Assembly: GCA_934662525.1 (NCBI GenBank)
Contig: CAKUKJ010000066.1
Coordinates: 1 to 9,465, forward strand
Direction: 5' to 3'
DNA from: an uncultured Coriobacteriales bacterium
GTDB taxonomy: Bacteria; Actinomycetota; Coriobacteriia; Coriobacteriales; UMGS124
DNA length: 9,465 nucleotides
This document shows positions 4,919-9,465 of the stretch, piece by piece. Every line of letters begins with the position of its first letter. Within the stretch, counting starts at the first letter, position 1. The notes under the pieces were generated by a model that was not told the origin of the DNA, did no database searches, and saw nothing but the letters and a program-made list of their open reading frames with translations. Both the position numbers and the translations under genes were made by a program.

Positions 4919-7258
4919 ATGAGGGATAGGCTCGCAGGTCTCATCGTCGGCCATCGAAAGGCCGTGCTCGTCTGCATGCTTGTGCTCACCTGCGTCGTGA
5001 GCCTGCTCATGCTCGGCGTGCACGTCAACACCGACATGATGAAATACCTGCCAGACGACTCATCGATGAAGGCAGGCGTGGAGCTCATGGAGGCCGAGGT
5101 GCCCGATGCGGCGTCCACGCACACCCTGCGCGTGATGGTGGGAGGGCTCTCAGATGAGGAGCGGACGGCCCTGTCGGGCAAGCTCGGCGACCTGTCGGGC
5201 GTCGAGGCGGTGACGCACGTGGCAGACGACCCCGCCTATAACCAGGGCGACCAAGCCCTGTATGTCGTCACCATGGCCTATGACTATCGGAGCGCCGAAC
5301 AACGCGAGCTTGAGTCCGCCATCACCGACCTCGTGGGCGCGTCGTACCCACAGGCCACCACCGTCATCGCCGACGACGACCCCAACTCGAGCGACATTCC
5401 GCTGGAGACGCTCGTCATCGCCCTCGGCCTGCTTCTTGTCATCCTACTGGCCATGTGCCCTTCGTGGCTGGAGGCCCTGCTCTTCCTCGCGACGATCGGC
5501 TGCGCCGTGGGCATCAACCTGGGCAGCAACATCGTGATGGGCGAGGTCTCCTCCATCACCATGTGCATCGCGGCGCTGCTGCAGCTCGTGCTTTCCATGG
5601 ACTACTCCATCATCCTCATGAACCGCTACCGCCAAGAGCTCTCCCTGGAAGAGGCACCCGAGGGAGGGGCGCGACCCACGACGGCCCAACGCGAGGCGGC
5701 CATGCGCCGCGCCGTCGCGGGCGCGTTCTCGGCCATCACGGCAAGCTCGCTCACCACGTTCGTCGGCCTGCTCGCACTTGTCTTCATGAGCTTCAAGATC
5801 GGCGCCGACCTAGGAGTCGTGCTGGCAAAGGGCGTCGTCTGCAGCCTTGTGTGCGTGTTCACCATTCTGCCTGCGCTCATCCTCGGCTGCGACCGCGCCA
5901 TTCGTGCAAGCGCGAAGCCCACGCTGCACCCCGAGCGCTGGATGGGCGGGCTGGCCCGCTTCAGCATGCGCGCCCGCTATGTGGCATGCGCGGCGTTCGT
6001 GGCCGTCTTCGCGCTCGCCTACCTGGGGCAAGCCAACGCCGGCGTGTCGTACACGCTTGCCAAAGACGACCCGATTTCCCAGGTCTTCCCGCGCACGACG
6101 AGCATCGTCCTGGTATACGACAACGACGACGAGAACACGGTCGCAAGCCATATCGACGAGCTTGAGGACACTCCCGACGTCATGTCGGTCACCGGCTGGG
6201 GCAACACGCTCGGCCATGCCTACACCGCAAGCGAGCTGGCGCAGGCGATGGAGGGCTATGCGAGCGCGGGCAGCACGGGAGCATACGCCGACCTCGGGAT
6301 GGACGCGAGCATGGTCGACGTCGTGTACTCGCTGTACGACTCAGGCGAGGACATCGACTCAATGAGCAAGCTCGCCCTGCTCAAGCTCTACAAGTCCGAC
6401 GCTCCCGCCGACCTGCGCCTCACCATCCCCGAGTTCTTGGGCTTCGTGCAGGACAAGCTCCTGCCGAGCGAGACGTTCTCGAGCATGGCCAGCGACGAGC
6501 AGAAAGCGGCGCTGGAGGACATGGCCGAGCAGGTAAAGGCCGCCGAGGCCAAGCTGCGCGGCGAGCACTTCTCCATCATGGCGATCACGCTGTCGTGCGA
6601 GGCGGGCTCGCAAGAGGTGCGAGACTTCCTCGACGGCCTCGATTCCTGGTGCGCGGAGTCTCTCGGCAGGGAGTACCACCTGGTGGGCGACGGCGCCATG
6701 GCCTGGGAGATGAGCAGGGGCTTCCACAGCGAGCTGAGCCTCATCACGCTGCTCACCGCAGGTGCCATCTACCTCGTGGTCGCGCTCACCTTCCGCAACC
6801 TGCTTATCCCGGCCGTGCTCGTGCTCATCGTGCAGTGCGGCGTCTACCTTACGGTGCTGGCAACGGGCCTGCAGGGCTACCACATCTACTACCTGGCGCT
6901 CATCATCGTGCAGTGCATCCTCATGGGGGCCACGGTGGACTACGGCATCCTGTTCACGAGCAACTATCGGGACGCCCGTGCCCGCATGGGGGTGCAGCCG
7001 GCCCTTGAGAGCGCCTACGTGCGCTCCATCCACACTGTCATGACGAGCGGCCTCATCATCGTGCTCGTGTGCGGGGCCGTCGCCGTCTTCGGCAGCGACC
7101 CCACCATCGGGCAGATATGCCAGACCATCTCGATAGGCGCGGCGTGCACGATTGCGCTCATCCTCGTGTTCCTCCCCGGCATCTTGGCGGCACTCGACCG
7201 CTGGGTCGCGGGAAAGGGAAGGCTGGAGAGGGCCGACGAGGTTCCTGCGGACCGCTAA
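4919..7258 (+). CDS. MMPL/RND-family membrane transporter
   Basis: A 779-residue membrane protein with the doubled RND layout: TM1 at about 15-35, a first extracellular loop (37-161), TM2-6 (about 162-330), TM7 (354-371), a large second loop (372-605), and TM8-12 (606 to about 758). Each half carries the Asp-Tyr pair of MMPL proton-relay helices: Asp228-Tyr229 in SMDYSIILMNRYRQE and Asp674-Tyr675 in GATVDYGILFTSNYRDAR. The family exports lipids, drugs or other hydrophobic molecules using the proton gradient; the substrate is unknown. The second loop has a charged helical stretch (near SSMASDEQKAALEDMAEQVK) that may form a coiled coil. ATG 4919 is preferred over an in-frame ATG at 4856, because GAGG lies 5 nt upstream and the first helix follows at the usual distance. 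No regulator or accessory gene is adjacent, and no terminator is seen before the tRNA. Confidence 0.92.
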   Translation: MRDRLAGLIVGHRKAVLVCMLVLTCVVSLLMLGVHVNTDMMKYLPDDSSMKAGVELMEAEVPDAASTHTLRVMVGGLSDEERTALSGKLGDLSGVEAVTHVADDPAYNQGDQALYVVTMAYDYRSAEQRELESAITDLVGASYPQATTVIADDDPNSSDIPLETLVIALGLLLVILLAMCPSWLEALLFLATIGCAVGINLGSNIVMGEVSSITMCIAALLQLVLSMDYSIILMNRYRQELSLEEAPEGGARPTTAQREAAMRRAVAGAFSAITASSLTTFVGLLALVFMSFKIGADLGVVLAKGVVCSLVCVFTILPALILGCDRAIRASAKPTLHPERWMGGLARFSMRARYVACAAFVAVFALAYLGQANAGVSYTLAKDDPISQVFPRTTSIVLVYDNDDENTVASHIDELEDTPDVMSVTGWGNTLGHAYTASELAQAMEGYASAGSTGAYADLGMDASMVDVVYSLYDSGEDIDSMSKLALLKLYKSDAPADLRLTIPEFLGFVQDKLLPSETFSSMASDEQKAALEDMAEQVKAAEAKLRGEHFSIMAITLSCEAGSQEVRDFLDGLDSWCAESLGREYHLVGDGAMAWEMSRGFHSELSLITLLTAGAIYLVVALTFRNLLIPAVLVLIVQCGVYLTVLATGLQGYHIYYLALIIVQCILMGATVDYGILFTSNYRDARARMGVQPALESAYVRSIHTVMTSGLIIVLVCGAVAVFGSDPTIGQICQTISIGAACTIALILVFLPGILAALDRWVAGKGRLERADEVPADR

Positions 7259-7291
7259 ATTTGTGCATCCCGCGAAGATGCCGCCTCGTTG

Positions 7292-7320
7292 TTGCACATG
7301 CGCTTCCAAGCGAGTACAGT
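7292..7320 (+). promoter_or_regulatory. Promoter of tRNA-Lys
   Basis: TTGCAC (7292-7297) and TACAGT (7315-7320) are separated by exactly 17 bp, close to sigma-70 -35 and -10 boxes. Transcription would start around 7327, leaving a short 5' leader of about 7 nt before the mature tRNA. Confidence 0.7.
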
Positions 7321-7333
7321 ACTTCCTCGCGTT

Positions 7334-7410
7334 GCGCCGTTAGCTCAGCTGGCCAGAGCAGGGGACTCTTAATCCCAAGGTCCAGGGTTCGAATCCCTGA
7401 CGGCGCACCA
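7334..7410 (+). tRNA. tRNA-Lys (anticodon CTT)
   Basis: The full cloverleaf can be drawn. The acceptor stem GCGCCGT/ACGGCGC has 7 perfect pairs. The D stem is GCTC/GAGC with a 9-nt loop, the anticodon loop is CTCTTAA with CTT at 7368-7370, and the T arm is CAGGG-TTCGAAT-CCCTG. CCA is encoded (7408-7410) after discriminator A7407. The first anticodon-stem pair (positions 27:43, G7361 and A7377) is a mismatch; the other four pair normally. It reads lysine codon AAG, which is the main lysine codon in the neighbouring genes. Confidence 0.97.
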
Positions 7411-7421
7411 GTTGGAATCTC

Positions 7422-7454
7422 AACGCCCGGGAGGCTTTGCCTCTCGGGCGTTTT
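7422..7454 (+). terminator. Intrinsic terminator after tRNA-Lys
   Basis: AACGCCCGGGAGGC (7422-7435) pairs with GCCTCTCGGGCGTT (7439-7452) over 14 bp, with one G-U pair in the plus-strand RNA and a 3-nt TTT loop. TTTT (7451-7454) follows. It begins 11 nt after the tRNA and would also end any read-through from the transporter gene. On the minus strand the T run is lacking, so it is probably one-directional. Confidence 0.88.
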
Positions 7455-7465
7455 GCGTTTAGGGG

Positions 7466-7532
7466 CTTTTGGCCCGGCGATAATGAGCCGCTCGCGTGCC
7501 TTTCGCCCCAACGGCCAAAAGGTACGCGAGCG
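7466..7532. repeat. Two mutually exclusive hairpins downstream of the NusG-II gene
   Basis: Stem A: 7489-7503 (CGCTCGCGTGCCTTT) pairs with 7518-7532 (AAAGGTACGCGAGCG) over 15 bp with one G-U-type mismatch. Stem B: CTTTTGGCC (7466-7474) is the exact reverse complement of GGCCAAAAG (7513-7521). The right arm of stem B overlaps that of stem A by 4 nt, so both cannot form fully at once. The block begins 5 nt after the stop of the minus-strand gene. Neither stem is followed by a T run on the minus strand, so this is not a standard terminator. Confidence 0.6.
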
Positions 7533-7537
7533 CACAG

Positions 7538-8224
7538 CTAGCGCAGCGGTGAGGCATCCTCGGGGTCGGCGACCACCTGCACGGTAAGCTTGTGGGGAAG
7601 GCAGACGATGGTTTGCCCCTGGCCTGAGACCCACCCCTGCCTGACGCATGTTTGGTTGGAGCAGTCAGACTCAAGGCAGCGCACCCGCCCGTCGGCAACC
7701 TCGATGACGTTGGTGCCCAGGGAGCTCTCAACCGTCACGCGGGCATCCTCGGCAAGAGGGAGCACCTGGTAGAAGCCATCGGAGTTCTGGATGACGGCAT
7801 AGAGGGGCTGAGCTGCGTCGTCCTGCGCCTGCGCCGATGGGGTCACCGATGAAGAGCCGGCGTCGGTGCCCGCAGGCACGGCGGACGAGGCAGGAGCGTC
7901 CCCAACCACTTGATCCTCGCCCGTAGAGATGCCCGGCAGGCCCTGCACGCCATACGCAAACCAGAGCACGCAGCACACGGCCAGGGCGGCTGCGACCGTG
8001 GCGACGATGACCGCGACGTCAGCAGGGCGAATACCCCAGCCGCGTGCGCCGAGCGCCGCCTCGTCAAAGGCCGGCGCGGGCCGGCCGCTGCGACCGCCGT
8101 CCCAACGGGAGGGCTTGGGGGGCTTGCGGGCGGACGCCTCTACCTCGGTCGCCGCATCGACACAACAGCTGCAATCGCCGGCATCCTTCACCATCTGCTC
8201 GTCGCGCATGTCCTGAGTCCCCAT
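7538..8224 (-). CDS. Membrane-anchored NusG domain II protein
   Basis: A 228-residue protein with a cytoplasmic N-terminal tail (1-68), one membrane helix (about 69-91, VAVIVATVAAALAVCCVLWF), a Ser/Ala/Asp linker (95-140), and a C-terminal NusG_II-type domain (about 142-218). The domain shows the family pattern TNVIEVADGRVRCLESDCSN (171-190), then QTCVRQGWVSGQGQTIVCLP (191-210), with cysteines 183, 188, 193 and 208. Such proteins are often encoded beside ApbE and FMN-binding genes and are thought to act outside the membrane; their biochemical role is not established. The tail carries an unusual CSCC cluster (18-21). ATG 8224 lies 14 nt after the apbE stop with a weak site (AGGTGG); in-frame ATGs 15 and 30 bp inside are alternatives. 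Probably cotranscribed with apbE. Confidence 0.85.
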   Translation of the reverse strand: MGTQDMRDEQMVKDAGDCSCCVDAATEVEASARKPPKPSRWDGGRSGRPAPAFDEAALGARGWGIRPADVAVIVATVAAALAVCCVLWFAYGVQGLPGISTGEDQVVGDAPASSAVPAGTDAGSSSVTPSAQAQDDAAQPLYAVIQNSDGFYQVLPLAEDARVTVESSLGTNVIEVADGRVRCLESDCSNQTCVRQGWVSGQGQTIVCLPHKLTVQVVADPEDASPLR

Positions 8225-8238
8225 GGCCCACCTGCCCG

Positions 8239-9381
8239 TTATTCAGATGCCGAGGCCACGGGCACGTAGCCATGCGACTCAAAGCCGTTGGCAAACGTCG
8301 CCTCGTCGTCCTCGTCCACAAACATGGCGGCAAGCTCGGGATGATGCTCCTCGACCCATGCCGTGCCTTCCTCGATGCCCATGACCGAAAGCGTCGTGGA
8401 CAGGGCGTCGCCCTGCACGGGGTCGGCGCCGATGAGCGTGACGCCAAGCATGTCGGTCTGCGCCGGGTACCCCGTCTTGGGGTCGAGGATGTGCCAATAT
8501 GTCTTCCCGTCGAGCTCGAACTCCTGGTCGTACAGGCCGCTGGAGGTGATGGCCTCGTCGGCGACCTCGACCACGCCCGCAAGCGAGCTCATCGAGTCTT
8601 TGGGGTCGCGCAGGCCTACACGCCAAGGCGTGCCGTCGGGCTTGGCGCCGATGGCATAGACGCTCGAGGTTCCCAGGTCGACAAGGCCCGAGGTGCAGCC
8701 TGCGCCCGTCAACTTCTCGGCAAGCCGGGCGGCAATCCAGCCTTTCGCGATGCCGCCCAGGTCGAGCCGAGCCTCAGGGTCGCCCATGGTGACGGTCGTG
8801 CCGTCGAGGACGACCTGCGTGTAGTCGATGTGCTTGAGGCCCTCGGCAATCGCGTCGTCGTCGGGCTTCACGGCATTCGTGAAATCCCAGAGCAGGCTCA
8901 CCGAGCCGATGGTGATGTCGAAGGCGCCGTCGGTCTGGCGGCCGTAGTCGAGTCCAGCCGCGATGAGGTCGGCCGTGTCGGCGCTCACCTCGACGGGGTC
9001 TCCCCCGGCCTCGTTGACGCGCGCGATGTCGGTGCCCTCCTTGCGGGCGGAGAACAGGTCCTCGTAGGCGGCGCAATCGTCAAGACAGCCGGTCACGACA
9101 TCGTCGTCCACACCATAGGCCGTGATGTTCACGAGCGTGTTGAAGGCGAATGTCGACGCCTTGACGGGCTCAGGTGCCACAGAGGCGGTTGCGGCCTCTT
9201 CGCCGCCGGTCTCTCCGCCGGCAGCAGATGCTTGCTCGGGTTCCTCACCAGCCGCTTCCCGGCCGTCCGCATCATCCGAAACAGCCCCGTCGGAGGCGCA
9301 GCCCGCAAGGCCGAGCGCGCCCATGCCGCCGAGCAACGCCAGCTCGCAAAAGGCACGGCGCCCCATATGCACGTTGCCCAT
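8239..9381 (-). CDS. apbE: FAD:protein FMN transferase lipoprotein (ApbE)
   Basis: ApbE-family enzymes cleave FAD and attach FMN covalently to Ser/Thr of extracytosolic FMN-binding proteins, with Mg2+. From ATG 9381 the protein has 380 residues. A Tat-like twin-Arg signal (MGRRAFCELALLGG) leads to lipobox LAGC, with the lipidated Cys at 28. An acidic linker follows to about residue 75, then the catalytic domain with DLGGIAKGW (207-215), WRVGLRDP, TSSGLYDQEF, HILDPKTGYPA (297-307) and GDALSTTLSVMG (324-335), the last holding the expected metal-binding residues. ATG 9381 is chosen for AAGGGG 9 nt upstream and because it sits 4 nt after the likely stop of a preceding gene; ATG 9399 and GTG 9408 are in-frame alternatives. 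A plausible client is the FMN-binding lipoprotein at the left edge, but nothing here proves it. Confidence 0.95.
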   Translation of the reverse strand: MGNVHMGRRAFCELALLGGMGALGLAGCASDGAVSDDADGREAAGEEPEQASAAGGETGGEEAATASVAPEPVKASTFAFNTLVNITAYGVDDDVVTGCLDDCAAYEDLFSARKEGTDIARVNEAGGDPVEVSADTADLIAAGLDYGRQTDGAFDITIGSVSLLWDFTNAVKPDDDAIAEGLKHIDYTQVVLDGTTVTMGDPEARLDLGGIAKGWIAARLAEKLTGAGCTSGLVDLGTSSVYAIGAKPDGTPWRVGLRDPKDSMSSLAGVVEVADEAITSSGLYDQEFELDGKTYWHILDPKTGYPAQTDMLGVTLIGADPVQGDALSTTLSVMGIEEGTAWVEEHHPELAAMFVDEDDEATFANGFESHGYVPVASASE

Positions 9382-9385
9382 CCCG

Positions 9386-9465
9386 CTATTCCCCTTCATG
9401 CCGGACACTCATCCCTTCTTGCCTCGTCAGCTCCTTCGCACGGCGACGGAACAGGCTCGACCTCG
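9386..9465 (-). CDS. Possible C-terminal end of an upstream gene (unidentified)
   Basis: One frame stays open from the right edge to TAG at 9388-9386, giving RSSLFRRRAKELTRQEGMSV and a short tail (25 residues). Its first 14 codons are mostly G/C-ending like the neighbouring genes, and the stop sits 4 nt before the preferred apbE start, as in an operon. The basic, hydrophilic end would suit the cytoplasmic tail of a membrane protein. Another frame is open over the same bases with poorer codon use. No family can be recognised. Confidence 0.35.
   Translation of the reverse strand, partial: RSSLFRRRAKELTRQEGMSVRHEGE

Overview
The window is GC-rich with dense, mostly G/C-ending codons. It carries a D/E/A-rich FMN-binding lipoprotein, an ApbE plus NusG-domain-II pair, a clostridial/actinobacterial-type citrate synthase and a CCA-encoding tRNA-Lys. 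This mix suggests an anaerobic actinobacterium, most likely of class Coriobacteriia. That placement is inferred from gene content and composition; there is no marker gene here.

Layout, left to right. (1) 1-497, minus: the N-terminal part of a secreted lipoprotein ending at the window edge inside an FMN-binding domain. (2) 498-797: a divergent intergenic region. (3) 798-2558, plus: a two-gene unit, a small ACT-domain protein then citrate synthase. (4) 2559-2825: a convergent intergenic region with two copies, 97 bp apart, of a long palindromic element, then a strong shared terminator. (5) 4716-2826, minus: a HIT-family protein and a divergent trigger-factor-like protein, 1 nt apart. (6) 4717-4918: a divergent intergenic region with a perfect 10-bp inverted repeat. 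(7) 4919-7258, plus: an MMPL/RND-type transporter, followed without a visible terminator by a tRNA-Lys(CTT) with its own good promoter and a terminator. (8) 9381-7538, minus: ApbE then a membrane-anchored NusG-II-domain protein, probably downstream of another gene cut by the right edge.

Two themes link the genes. First, the left-edge lipoprotein and the ApbE/NusG-II pair both point to extracytosolic flavin redox chemistry: ApbE-family enzymes attach FMN covalently to FMN-binding-domain proteins outside the membrane. They lie about 8 kb apart in separate transcription units, so a direct partnership is inferred. Second, the ACT protein next to citrate synthase suggests ligand-responsive control at the entry to citrate/2-oxoglutarate synthesis.

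The most unusual signal is the paired element at 2569-2745. Its outer arms and apical hairpin are constant between copies, while the middle stem differs in sequence yet stays paired through four two-sided substitutions. The residual non-Watson-Crick pairs are G-U only if the minus strand is transcribed. This looks like a conserved structured RNA or hairpin-type repeat family. The second notable item is the trigger-factor-like protein, which lacks the family's ribosome-docking signature.
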